Notes under the pieces: model-generated
The model's database searches: none
Told to the model about the DNA's origin: nothing
What the model saw: only the letters and a program-made list of their open reading frames with translations
Position numbers and translations under genes: made by a program
From: Diphasiastrum complanatum
Taxonomy: Eukaryota > Streptophyta > Lycopodiopsida > Lycopodiales > Lycopodiaceae
Assembly: GCA_029204225.1 (NCBI GenBank)
Contig: CM055109.1
Location: 36,866,991-36,930,990 of the forward strand
Length of the DNA stretch: 64,000 nt
Direction of reading: 5' to 3'
Shown here: piece by piece, positions 22,018-33,000 of the stretch
Numbering within the stretch: position 1 is the stretch's first letter
Layout of the letters: every line of letters starts with the position of its first letter

Positions 22018-22429
22018 TTTTTGTTGATCCAATATAACTACATCACTATTGTGTATATTTATGTTACATTTTTTAACTGATTTTTTTAGTTTTTATTTTT
22101 TATGTCCTCGTATTTTTATGTTTTTTGACTGCCTATGTTTGTACTTCCTCCATTCTTTCTTCCCATATGTTTTTCTCATGGTTATCTATTCACAGAGAGT
22201 GTTGCAGATCAATATTTGATGGTCTAGTTCACAAGGATATATGTTATAACTTTTTTGATCCAGTTCACTTCTGCAATTTTGATATCTTAAATTCTCCATC
22301 CATAGCACAAATATGGTAATTGAGATAGTTGATTCCACTGAGAACCTCCACATGTTTCGACGCTGTCACATTTTACTTCATGAAGTTCTCCAACACCATC
22401 ATTGAGATAGAGTACTCAACAAGCACTTG
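22018..22429. other. T-rich non-coding stretch
   Basis: It follows the gypsy integrase end, with long T runs near 22008-22090. No coding or LTR signal was seen. Confidence 0.4.
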
Positions 22430-23345
22430 CATCAAATCTCGACCGAGTCCTCTGGTTGGCATCTTGACTGAGTCATCTGGTTGACACCTCGACATAGCCT
22501 GCTACATAAGATCTCAACCGGGTCAAGTCCTGACACTTCAACAAGATTTTTGAAAAACTCGACTGAGTCATTCCAGTCCAATCTCGACCGAGCTGGTCTC
22601 TTAGAAAATTTTTGACTGACCCGAGACACCATCAACGACTATAAAGAACCCAAGCACGAAGTCATTTGCACCTCAGCGACGTGTAAACTTTTAGCAACTT
22701 TTGGCGACCGATTTCTGGCAATATTTCTGCTCCCATCACCATTTGTGGCACTCTATCATCCAATCATCCATGCTCACTCACACATTTAGTTTATCCAATG
22801 TCATCACTCTATCTCACGCACACTAGAAGAGCGCCATTAAACAAAACTTTTGAAAATGCCTAATTTGACAAATCACAACATCTGTTCAAACTTCTTGCAC
22901 AAAGACACGCTGAGGGGTAGTGCAGCTGGAGCACAAATCACGGCTCTAGTTTTACTATAGTGGAAGAAATTCACTACTTCAAATACCATCTGTTCCATAC
23001 CTCCTTGCTGCAACCATTTTTTGCCACACTTTGTTGCACACCATTGCTTACACTGCTACTGAGCCATCTGCTCAACTCTGGACCGAGCCCTATAGTTTGC
23101 ATCTAGACCGAGCTCTATAGTTCGCATGTCCACCGAGCCCTTTACTTAGCTTTGAACCAAGCCTTACCGCTCAAATCTCGACCGAGCCTAATCGTTGCCA
23201 TCTCGACTGAGCCTTATCGTTGCCATCTTGACTGAGACTTACCGTTACCATCTCGACCAATCCGAATCCACCAGTGACATCTCGACCGAGCCGATTCACA
23301 CTAGACCACTGTTTCAGATCTTGACCGAGCCTCATTTTCCAGAGA
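22430..23345 (+). repeat. Degenerate tandem and dispersed ~25-bp repeat (ATCTCGACCGAGCC core)
   Basis: The core ATCTCGACCGAGCC recurs in two clusters. The left cluster (22434-22620) has about seven degenerate copies at irregular spacing. The right cluster (23065-23335) has about ten copies, several exactly 25 bases apart (23175, 23200, 23225, 23250), with a TTATCGTTGCC spacer. The stretch between (22640-23060) shows no copies. Most differences between copies are C-to-T or G-to-A changes within CGACCGAG. It ends just upstream of an ATG at 23363. Confidence 0.75.
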
Positions 23346-23362
23346 CCAATTCCAGAATAGTC

Positions 23363-24043
23363 ATGTCTTCACATCATTCTTCTTGCTCTGGTGACCCTGA
23401 TGCAGACAAAATAGACATCAACATGGGTAACCTTGACATTGCAAAGATGAGTATATGGTACCAACAAGCCAATCAGTTCTTGCAACAAATAGAATTTCAG
23501 ATCTATGCTCTATCTGGCTACCAAAGTCCCTACCTGCTACACATGGCTTATGCTTCCTACAACACCAAACCAGATCTTGTTAGTTTATGTTCTTCCAAAC
23601 TGGAATTATGTGTATAACATCTCTCTGTCTGGAGCAACTTCCATACTTTTGACTTCCCTCGAGGACCGAATGCAGTTACAAGAACATTGCAAAAAATTGA
23701 GACAACATCATAGATCAAATTTATTGATCCATCTGTTGCAAAATGGAAGAAAAAGGACGGATATAGGTTTGAGGCGATCAAGCTCTAGCTGCTGCTTGTG
23801 CTTCCTTAACAAATTACACACAACGTTACAGAACCAAGATTCTTCGGACATCGATGTCCCTGTTCCACATGATGGCAGATTCACGATTGCATGGCCAAAA
23901 TCTCTATGATTGGGCCCAGTTTGCTTTGAATTGCCTTCATGAATGCATAAAGAACAAGGAACCCTCCACTTTGTTGGGTTACCTAATGACGGACCTCACA
24001 CTACAACAAGTGAACAACGAACCGAAGCTCCGAGAATTATTGT
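23363..24043 (+). pseudogene. Decayed ORF of unknown family next to the 25-bp repeat
   Basis: The ATG at 23363 opens a Ser-rich start and IDINMGNLDIAKMSIWYQQANQ, then LSGYQSPYLLHMAYASYNTK before a stop at 23615. Related-looking coding resumes in other frames, with PVPHDGRFTIAWP-type residues near 23852-23905 and YDWAQFALNCLHECIKNKEPSTLLGYLMTDLTLQQ to 24043. I do not recognise the family. The surroundings suggest a transposon-borne gene. Frame changes indicate decay, although unrecognised introns could explain part of it. Confidence 0.4.
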
Positions 24044-24145
24044 AGGTGGCTGATAAAGCTTGGGGCGTACCAATTACTTTTAAAACGTTCAAGCGTTTGG
24101 GGTAGAACATTATCCCCACATGGGCCACCACCTAAGAGGCCAAAT

Positions 24146-24736
24146 ATGAGCATTATGAAGTTGACTATCAAGAAGCAACCAACAAAATCAGGCTCCCAAC
24201 AAGATCCAACTACTGAAGGATCTTCTGCTCAGCAAACAGTTGATACCTCTAAGGCAAAGCTTCCCAAAACATGCCAACAGAGGACGAGAACCAAACTGAT
24301 GGCAAAGAGGTGTTCTCCAGATAGCACGGAGACCGCTGACATGGAGTCAGAAGGTGCGAAGCTCCAAAGAAAGCCACGAGCCACGGGACAAGCCACATCA
24401 TCTCATCAAACATCATCGAGCTTGAAAGATTCCCATAATGCAAGCTCCACGTCAGATTCAACATTCCAACAGCAATCCCCACCCACACATGTCATCGACG
24501 AGACTGATGGAGCTAGCACATCCGTAGTAGCAGACATCAGCATAGATTCCCAAGCCACACAACAAGCTTCAGTGACAACTTTTTCCATTCTACTTACAAC
24601 ACCAACGTCGTCAACTTCACCAAAGGCACAAATTTTGGGAGAGGAGGGAGATGGGAATATGATTTCCAAGGATACAGCAGCAGCAGAAACAGGCCTAGCA
24701 AGTCCACATCCTCACAAACACATCCACATATTTTGA
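24146..24736 (+). CDS. Hypothetical low-complexity basic/Ser-Thr-Gln-rich ORF
   Basis: This is an open frame of 196 codons, rich in Ser, Thr, Gln and Lys, with no recognised domain. It starts MSIMKLTIKKQPT and ends in a His-rich HPHKHIHIF. It lies between two decayed coding stretches in the same orientation (23363-24043 and 25150-25930), and may be the middle of one former gene. Low complexity and lack of homologues known to me keep confidence low. Confidence 0.3.
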   Translation: MSIMKLTIKKQPTKSGSQQDPTTEGSSAQQTVDTSKAKLPKTCQQRTRTKLMAKRCSPDSTETADMESEGAKLQRKPRATGQATSSHQTSSSLKDSHNASSTSDSTFQQQSPPTHVIDETDGASTSVVADISIDSQATQQASVTTFSILLTTPTSSTSPKAQILGEEGDGNMISKDTAAAETGLASPHPHKHIHIF

Positions 24737-25149
24737 TGTTGCGGACCTAATGGAGATAGATGATGATGAAGATGACAAAGCAGATCAGTCGCGGGGAATT
24801 TAGATCCCACCAGCTAACGTGTCCACCACCACCCAAGCCATCGCTCCACTCATCATTCTCACAATCACCATCATGACTAACATCATTCTCCATTCTCGTC
24901 ATTACCACCTTCATGTCCCCACCAACCCCTATTTTTTGGAATAATGGCACCTCACCACACCCCTGACAGATACCCAAGCATTTCTAACCCTGAAGAGCTT
25001 TTAGAGACAGCCAAGCGTTCGATGATAAGTCCGTCCAAGACCAGCTACCATATGCACTGGTTGGTAAGCCGACAGACCATAGCCGACAGACCATAAGGTC
25101 AAGCAACAAGACCAGACCATAGCAGACCAGACCAAACCATAGCCGAGCA

Positions 25150-25930
25150 GCAGAAGCAGATAAAAGAAAAAGAAAAGGAGACTGAGAAAAAAGAAGGTTC
25201 AATAATGGAGCTGAAAGCCATAATGGCCGAGCAAGCAACAGAACTAAGCGAAGTCTAGCAACAACTCGAGCAACGAATGATCCAGATTGACCAAACTCGA
25301 GATAGAGCATCTAGCGCAATGACAGTTGATGCCTCTCGAGTAAAGCTTGAGGATATCCAGTTCCAAGCTCCACAAGTCTCTACCATAAGAATGGAGAAAT
25401 ATGTAAGGATGATCCAAGAAACATAGGTGGACACAAGAAATTTTGAGTATGTTGCGGCGAAACAGGCGAAAGTCATTCTCGATTCCTAAAAACAATTAGA
25501 AGAAGTGACAAAGGCCCTGCAGCAGGTTTTGGACAAAGTGAACTAGTTATGGAACATGGCGTGCAAGGCTCAAATAGGAATCTATGATCAGAAATCCAAG
25601 GACGATGACGAAGATGACGGAGCAGATGGCTACGACGGGCAAGCCCAACAGTTAGATGGAAGCTCGGGATCGGACGACGAGAGGGCCGAGGCTGCTTTTG
25701 GAACTTTTCCTATTCCCCCACCTAACTTTAAACCTCCTTCTTATTCTGCTTTTAATTTCTCTCACACCTTCATACCCACTTACTCCATTTCTTCACCCTC
25801 CTCCTCTCAACCCCTCTAAGTCGACTTCTAAGACCTCATCAAGGACTTCTAAGCCGACTTCTAAGACCTCATCAAGGACTTGCCGAGATGTACAAGGCCC
25901 GACAGGACGAGTTTCTAAAACAACTTAGTT
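25150..25930 (+). pseudogene. Coiled-coil-like ORF broken by four in-frame stops
   Basis: One reading frame runs from about 25150 to 25819 with only four stops: TAG at 25256, 25424 and 25544, and TAA at 25487. The text between them is strongly helical and charged (EKEKETEKKEG, MELKAIMAEQATELSEV, QQLEQRMIQIDQTRDRA), then acidic (KSKDDDEDDGADGYDG) and Pro/Ser-rich. The stops sit where CAG or CAA (Gln) would suit the helical context. A 33-bp tandem duplication (TCTAAGACCTCATCAAGGACT core) lies at about 25818-25880. The family is unknown. Confidence 0.45.
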
Positions 25931-26179
25931 CTCCCCGTGTGGCATACAATCTTATTAACCCTACTCCTACTAAACCTATCACCCCCATGCCAATTTTGCC
26001 AGATCACACTCCACCTGACCTCCCTGAGATTAACATTGACAAAAAGTTTTTGTCAAGAGTTTAAAAGTTTTTGGTTGCATCTCTTATGATTAGATTCCAA
26101 ATGAGACAAGAAGAATAGCATTATATATGTCTTTGTTTGCTATTTCTCAATTAATAACCTTATGAGCTTTATAACCCTA

Positions 26180-26760
26180 CAATAAGAAATATATTTGGGA
26201 AGATGGATGTCATATTTCTTGAATACCAATTGATGAATCTTAAAGGTAAAGGCAACATGTCAATAGAAGCTTCGAATTCAATTTATAAAAAGACTTCAAG
26301 AGTTTACTTGAACGATAATGAATACGAGGAAGAAGAAAAAAAACAATAATAATAACAACAACAACGAAAATTTGTCATTCCAAGAAGATTCATACGAATC
26401 AAAACTTCTCTTACAAGATTCATAGATGAATTAGCAGGTTACTTCACTCAAGACTTTTCAAGAAGCAATGGATCAATCAGATTCAGATATTTAGACAGAG
26501 ATGGACAACCCTTGATTAAGAACCAAACTTGGAGAGTCATGGATTTGCCACCTAGCAAACATGTCATTGATTATAAGTGGGTTTTCAGAATTAAATATAA
26601 ATCCGATGGTAGCATTGATAGAAGAAAATCCAAATTAGTGGCAAAAGGATATTGACTACTCGGGAATTTTCAAGCTTGTAGTCAAACTTTCTTCTATCAG
26701 ATTATTATTGTCATATGCAACTATAGAAAATCTGGAGATTCACCAAATGGATGTGTAGAC
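26180..26760 (+). pseudogene. Copia linker and reverse transcriptase N-terminal fragment
   Basis: The plus-strand text reads VTSLKTFQEAMDQSD, TWRVMDLPPSKHVIDYKWV and RIKYKSDGSIDRRKSKLVAKGY, the standard start of copia RT up to the fingers. Upstream lie an acidic linker and (AAC/AAT) runs. Coding decays after 26655 and is cut at about 26760, where an unrelated minus-strand copia fragment begins. No palm motif is left. Confidence 0.75.
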
Positions 26761-26761
26761 A

Positions 26762-28630
26762 GTTTCTGACTGGAGGAAGGCTAGAGAGCAAGTCAAAAAA
26801 GAAGAAGAAAACTCTCGCAAGCAAAGGGCAATTTGAAGCAGACCCAAAGATTGTCAGCTCAGACTTTTCGTCCAGCTTACTCCTTTTTTTTTTTGGTATG
26901 TGCGTGTATGCTGCACATCCAAACACACATACATACGATAGATCAGGCTTTTCATCCGTCCACATTTCATATGACGTTTTGTCTTTTAGGGTTGTCGTTG
27001 TCAATCTGTTCTACAGGTGTACAGCTGCAGCAATTGCCTCCGTCCAAAATTGGCTCGACAATTGAGCATGTGCCATCATGCATCTGGATCCTTCGACAAG
27101 TGTCACGTTTCTTCTTTCTGCTACACCATTGTATTGTGGCGTATAAGCATGTGTGAATTGATGTTCGATTCCTCGTTCTTGACAGAAGTTTGAGAACTCC
27201 TTGCTTTTGTATTCACCTCCATTGTCAAACCTCATAGTCTGCACTTTCTCGGAGGTGTGTCTAACAAATGCCACGAACTTCTTAAAGACATCAAACGCTT
27301 CTAATTTTTTCTTTATGTAATATATTGTTGTCATCCGGCTACAATCATCAATGAAAGTGACGAAGTATCGCGATCCTGAGAGTGAGTCGACTTTCATCGG
27401 TCCGCACACATCTGAGTGAATGAGCTCAAGAATGTCCTTGGCTCTTCTTCCTTCATGCACAAATGGAATTCGATGTTGTTTGCCTTTCTGATAGGCTTTA
27501 CAGAAGATGGTGTCAGGTCTTGTTATTTTTAGACCAGTGACAGTCTCTTTTCTGCTCATGTCGTACAAACTTCTCATATTCTTATGATACATTCTTCTAT
27601 GCCAGAGGTGATCTTCATTTTCTGATGCATTTAATATGCTATCATGTTTGTTGATGATCTTTTCTTGGTAAAGATTTTATGTTCCCGTCAAACATGACTC
27701 GTGCACTAAAATCAGCAATCCTCGACACAGAGAGCAAGTCTCTCCTGAGTGTTGGCATGTAAAGTGCCCCTTGTAGTTTTGTATATCCAGATAGTGTACG
27801 TAGATGTAGAGTCTCGATGCCTTCTATATCATGTCTACCTCCATCACCTAGTATCACTGCTCTTGCATTGTCGAGTGTCTTGAAATTGATCAAGATGTTT
27901 TCGTTGCAGGTTATGTGCAATGTAGCTCCTGAGTCGATGACTATATCATAGTCATGCTCAGTGTAGCTTGTTCATGCTTCATCAATGATTGTGAATGCAT
28001 TGTTGCCCTTGCTGCATCCTTTGATGACTCTGCAACATTTGCTTTTTCTCCTTAGTTTTTTCGCTTTGGGTTGTATCGACATTCATATGTTGAATGACCT
28101 TTCTTCTTGCAATGCATGCAAGGAATTGTCGGGTTGAACCAGCATCTGTCGGCTAAGTGGGCCGCTTTGTTACAGTGATCACAGACAGAAGTATCTTTGT
28201 TGCTGTTGTTGTCTCCTGTCGATGGCTTTGATTGAGCCTTGTCGAATCTAGGCTTGTTTTTATATTTCTTCTTTCCCTTTGTGAAAAGGGCCTTCTCTTG
28301 GTCGCTGTTTGTCTCTCCTTCGTCTCTCATCATTCTTTCATCTGCAACAAGATTGACTGCGCTGTTGAATGTTATCTATAATAAGCTCAGAATTAGCATC
28401 CGCAGAGGTTGATAGGAAGAAGGTAGAGATTTCATGAAGTACATCAACTGCTGCGGTGCTGGGATCTGGTGCTCCTGTCTAGATGCTGATAGTTGAGCAA
28501 AGATCGTTTTGATCTTCTCGACATGCAGATCCAAGTCGTTGCCATCTCATTGCAAGCTTTGTAGCTGATTTTGTAGGTGCATCACTGGTGCGACAGTCCT
28601 CACTTCGTACTTCTGCTTTAGCTTTTTCCA
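26762..28630 (-). pseudogene. Minus-strand copia remnant: gag end, knuckle, protease region, integrase
   Basis: Read on the minus strand from 28630, the remnant shows a UBN2-type Gag tail, then two CCHC knuckles in tandem (CDHCNKAAHLADRC and CMHCKKKGHSTYEC, about 28190-28080). The protease follows with its active site near 27940 partly lost (only YDIVIDSGA-like residues). Then comes the pre-integrase region and the integrase core with FIDDCSRMTTIYY, MRFDNGGEYKS and YNGVAERRN. The core breaks at 27011 and resumes in another frame with TSYEMWTDEKPDLSYVCVFGCAAY. RT is absent. It stops at 28630 against the CACTA gene. Confidence 0.82.
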
Positions 28631-28636
28631 CTTTGG

Positions 28637-29407
28637 TCAATAAATTGTGCATTCTTTGGAATGGTATTCACGCTTACGACATCTCGAGACCTTTACAACA
28701 ACAGAACTTTGTTGTTCGTGGAATTCTAATGTGGACGATGCATGACTACCCCAGTTTAAGCGAATGTTCAGGTATCTATATAATGAATCTAATCCATTTT
28801 ATGGTTTAACGTTTGAGTATATTTAACTAAGCTTATGTTTAATTTGGTTTATGAACTATGTAGGTTTAACCACATCGGGTTACAACGCATGTTATATTGT
28901 AGACCACTTTTGGAGGGTCGACATAGCACAAATATGTTAAAAAAAGTGGGGTACGAAAATCATCGCAAATACTTGCTGCTTGATCATCCTTTTCGAAGGT
29001 TGAATAGGCGATTTTTTGGAGGGCGAGGAGATAATCCTCTAACTACACCACCACCCCCACGCATGGGAGTAGCGAAATGGCATGGTGAATGGCTTAAACA
29101 TCACGATGTTAATTCTTCATGGAATAAATCCATTGATGGTATGAAACGGTTGTCTATTTTTCATAAATTACCCTATTGGAGGAATTTATTGATAAACCAT
29201 CTATTGGATCCTATGCACATATTCAAAAACGTCACTGAATCCTTATGGAACCACATCATTAGCATAAAAGACAACTCTGCAGCTCGTAAAGATCTACAAG
29301 CGACCGATGTGAAAAGACCCTATTGGATTCAATACATTGAAGGTGGAGATGAGATTCTACCTAGCGTGCCCTGGATTCTTACAAAAGAGCAACTCTCATA
29401 TGTTAAA
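28637..29407 (+). pseudogene. CACTA transposase (tnp2 family), first half
   Basis: This encodes the tnp2 transposase of CACTA (En/Spm) elements, which binds the element ends and catalyses transposition. LWNGIHAYDISRP and VRGILMWTMHDYPSLSECSG match the conserved tnp2 core. A clean intron follows (GTATCT at 28772 to ATGTAG at 28863, 92 bp), and coding resumes as GLTTSGYNACYI. A one-base frameshift lies near 28900, then VGYENHRKYLLLDHPFRR and HLLDPMHIFKNVTESLWNHI continue the domain. At 29407 a copia element has inserted; the gene continues at 35844. The start of the gene is lost at the junction with the copia remnant. Confidence 0.82.
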
Positions 29408-30062
29408 TGTGAAAAATGCAGATCCTAAGTGGATCTAAACTCCAAGATCATTGGCTTGAATGCTTGCACTCCAAACTACATAAGCTAGGAATTGGCAACA
29501 CATTCTATGCTACCTAGAATGCAAAGAACTTGATCAAAAAGCATTTATCACAAATGGAAACTTCCATAAACATCAAGTGCGGCCCAAAATAGTATTATAC
29601 AGTCCATAATACATCAGCCTATCACTTTTGGAAAGCACCTAAGATCATACACAATAGCTTGAAGATAATACACACAACAATGCTCTCAATGGAGGAAGAA
29701 ACAATGACAATGATCTATTGATCTCAATGAAGCATACAAAAGGTTTCTCCAACCTGTTCTCCACGACTTCCCTACTATTTATGGATGAGGAAGATGACTC
29801 TCTCTCCTCTCTCTAGAAGGTACTTGACCCTAGATATTCCCTATATAGGAAAAATAGCTAAAAATGGCTTATATGACCAAAATACATCAAAATGGTCTCA
29901 TTTTGAAGGGTATGAAGTTTGACACTTCATCATACTGAAAAAATACAGTAAATAAAAACATTGTGGCCTGGTTCACACGTGCAAAACTCCAGAACCAAAA
30001 CTATTTACAATTTTAGCCAATTTAGGCCTCAAACTAGCTAGGAAATGTTGACAATTTTCACA
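29408..30062 (-). repeat. 3' LTR of the complete copia element
   Basis: It is 655 bp with TG...CA ends. It differs from 35184-35838 near 29418 (G/A), near 29593 (T/C) and near 29894 (G/A). It contains CTATATAGG near 29841 as a possible TATA region and TTCACACGTG near 29972. It encodes the last bases of the gag-pol stop codon (30058-30060). Confidence 0.95.
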
Positions 30063-33000
30063 CTCCCTCTTCAACATTGGATGCTAGTTTCAACATAGTC
30101 TTTGAGCACATTCCAAGATTAGATCTATGCATTAAATATAGGTCCTTTCCCAATGGTTTGGTGAAGATATCAGCCACACACTCCTTTGAAGAGACATGTT
30201 GAAGCTCCACCTCTTTGGCAATGACTTGATCTCTCACAAAATGGTGAGCAATCTCAATGTGCTTGCTCCTTGCATGAAAAACAGGATTGCTTGCCAAGCT
30301 TTGGGCTGAAAGGTTATCACAAAGTATGATTGGAGTCTTCTCTGGTTCCAGCAAGTGAAGATCCAATAACATCCTCTTGATCCAAAGAATCTCCTTGGTG
30401 CATGTTGTTAATGCCTTGTACTCGGCTTCGGTGGAAGATAGAGAGATAGTTGGTTGCTTCTTTGATAGCCATGAGACCACTCCATCTCCAAGATAGATTG
30501 CAAAGGCACTTGTTGACTTCCTATCCATTTGATCACCTGCAAAATCTGAATCTGAAAATCCACAAAGGTTAGGTGTAGTACCTCCATACAAGATGCCAAA
30601 ATCTCTAGATCCCGAGATGTATCTAAGTACTCTCTTTCCTAGCTTCCAATGAGCCTCACTAGGATCTTGCATAAATTGACTTAGTTTACCAACCACAAAG
30701 CTTAGATCAGGTCTTGTGATGGTTAACCATATAAGAGATCCTATTAGCTTTCTATAGAGAGTAATGTCCTTGAAGGATCTTTCATTACTTCTTGTAGTTA
30801 GCTTTACATTTGATTCCATAGGAGTAGAAACAACTTTACAATCTTCCATATGAAACCTTTTTAGAATAGAGTTAACATACTTTTCTTGACATATGAATGT
30901 AGATTTAGAAGTTCTAATAATCTCTATTCCTAAGATATAATGAAGTTTACCAAGATCTTGAATTTCAAACTCTCTTTTGAGTGCCATCTTGATTTCATCT
31001 ATATCTAGATTGTTACCACCACTTAAGATAATGTCATCAACATAGATCAAAAGTAAAGTGATATCATTTTCATTCAATCTAAAGTAGAGAGAATGATCAT
31101 ACTCACTCATAACAAAGTTTTGAGAAAGTAAGAAGGAATTGAGCTTAGCATACCAACTCCTTGGTGCTTGCTTTAGCCCATACAAACTCTTTTGGAGATA
31201 GCACACATGATTAGGCTCATCATGTGAAACATAGCCCTCGGGTTGCTCCATGTAAATATCTTCTTCAAGATCACCATTCAAGAAGGCATTAGTAACATCC
31301 ATTTGCCACATATCCCAATCATAAAGAGTTGCAAGAGAGATTAGGATTCGAATAGTTACCATCTTTGCCACGGGTGCAAAGGTCTCATCATAGTCAATAC
31401 CATATTCTTGAGCATACCCCTTTGCCACCAACCTTGCCTTGTACTTGTTGATTGATCCATCTTGATTTGTCTTGATCTTGAAGATCCACTTACAACCAAT
31501 TGCCTTCTTGTCCTTTGGAAGCTTTACCAACCTCCATGTGTTGCTTTTGATGAGTGCTTGATGCTCATGATCCATGGCTTGGATCCATTCCTTCTTTTGA
31601 ATTGCTTCACCTACACAAGTTGGTTCATCAAAAGAGGTAAGAAAAGCAAAGTTAGAGTTGTCCACCACTTGCTTTCCTTTTTCATCATAGGTTAGCCTTG
31701 ATGGCTTAGCCCTTTGCCTTTGAGTCTTCCTTGAAGTTTGCTTTGGAGTGGCATCTCCATCTTCATCCAAGACATCTTGCACATCATGATGATTAGTAGG
31801 CACATCAACATCAACATCAACAACATTGGAAACATTCTCTTCATGAAAGATGACATCCCTACTTATGACAACTTTCTTTGTAGAAGGAATGTACACTTTG
31901 TAAGCCTTGCTTACTTCACTATAGCCAACAAACACACCCTTCTTTGATGAAAGATCTTCTTTAGTTCTATCATCAAGTGTGATATTGACAAAACATGTAC
32001 ATCCAAAGATCCTACAATGCTTGACACTCGGCCTTCTACCATAAAGAACCTTATGAGGAGTTTTACCATCCAAGGAAGCACTTGTCCATCTATTACATAG
32101 ATAGTTAGCACATGCTAAAGCTTCCCCCCAAAAAGACTTAGCAAGATTAGCATGTAGTCTCATTGCCTTGGCACATTCACAAAGGGTTCTATTCTTCCTC
32201 TCGGCCACTCCATTCTGTTGTGGAGTCCTAGGACTAGACATCTCCCTCTTAATCCCATGTGCTATACAAAAGTCTTTGAACCTATTTGAGGTGTATTCCC
32301 CTCCATTATCAGATCTTAAGCATTTGATCTTTGTATTGAATTGGTTTTCCATTTCATTCTTGAACTTGACAAATGCAGCAAACACTTCATCCTTACTTTT
32401 AAGAAGATAGATCCAAGTATACCTACTAAAGTCATCAATGAAAGTTGCATACATCTTTGCCCCACCATTGCTAGTTGTACTAGAAGAATGAATATCAGAA
32501 TGCACAAGTTGAAAAGCTTCTTTAGATCTAGAAGTAGATCTAGAATAAGCAAGTCTATGAGATTTGGACAAGGCACAATGTTCACAAACACTATTGTTTG
32601 CAACAAGACTTTTAGGGAGACCAAGAACAAGCTCTTTCTTTGCCATTACCTCCAAAGATTTGAAGTTGGGATGGCCCAACCTCTTGTGCCAAACTTCTTG
32701 GTTTGTCAATTGCTCCCTAGCCATACATCCTTCATGATTAGAGATCACACATGCATCAAGCTTGAAAAGTTTACCATGCCTCCTACCTTGAGCAATCAAG
32801 GATCCATATTTACTTATCAAACATGCATCTCCAATGAACTCCACATCAAGTCCTTTGTCAATCATTTGACTTACACTAAGCAAATTCTTAGTGATTGAAG
32901 GAATGTACAAAACATTTTCAAGATTTGCTTTCCTATTTGTTGAAAGGGAAATAGGAATAGTGCCTATGCCTTTGATGTCACATTGACCATCATTTGCAGT

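Noticed and set aside
22430-23345. CRISPR-like array because of regularly spaced 14-bp cores
   Set aside because: Repeats are degenerate, spacers are short and related to each other, and the genome is plant. A minisatellite is the simpler reading.
31462-32898. Plus-strand frames of 60-185 codons over the copia element
   Set aside because: They are shadows of the intact minus-strand gag-pol gene and encode no domain.
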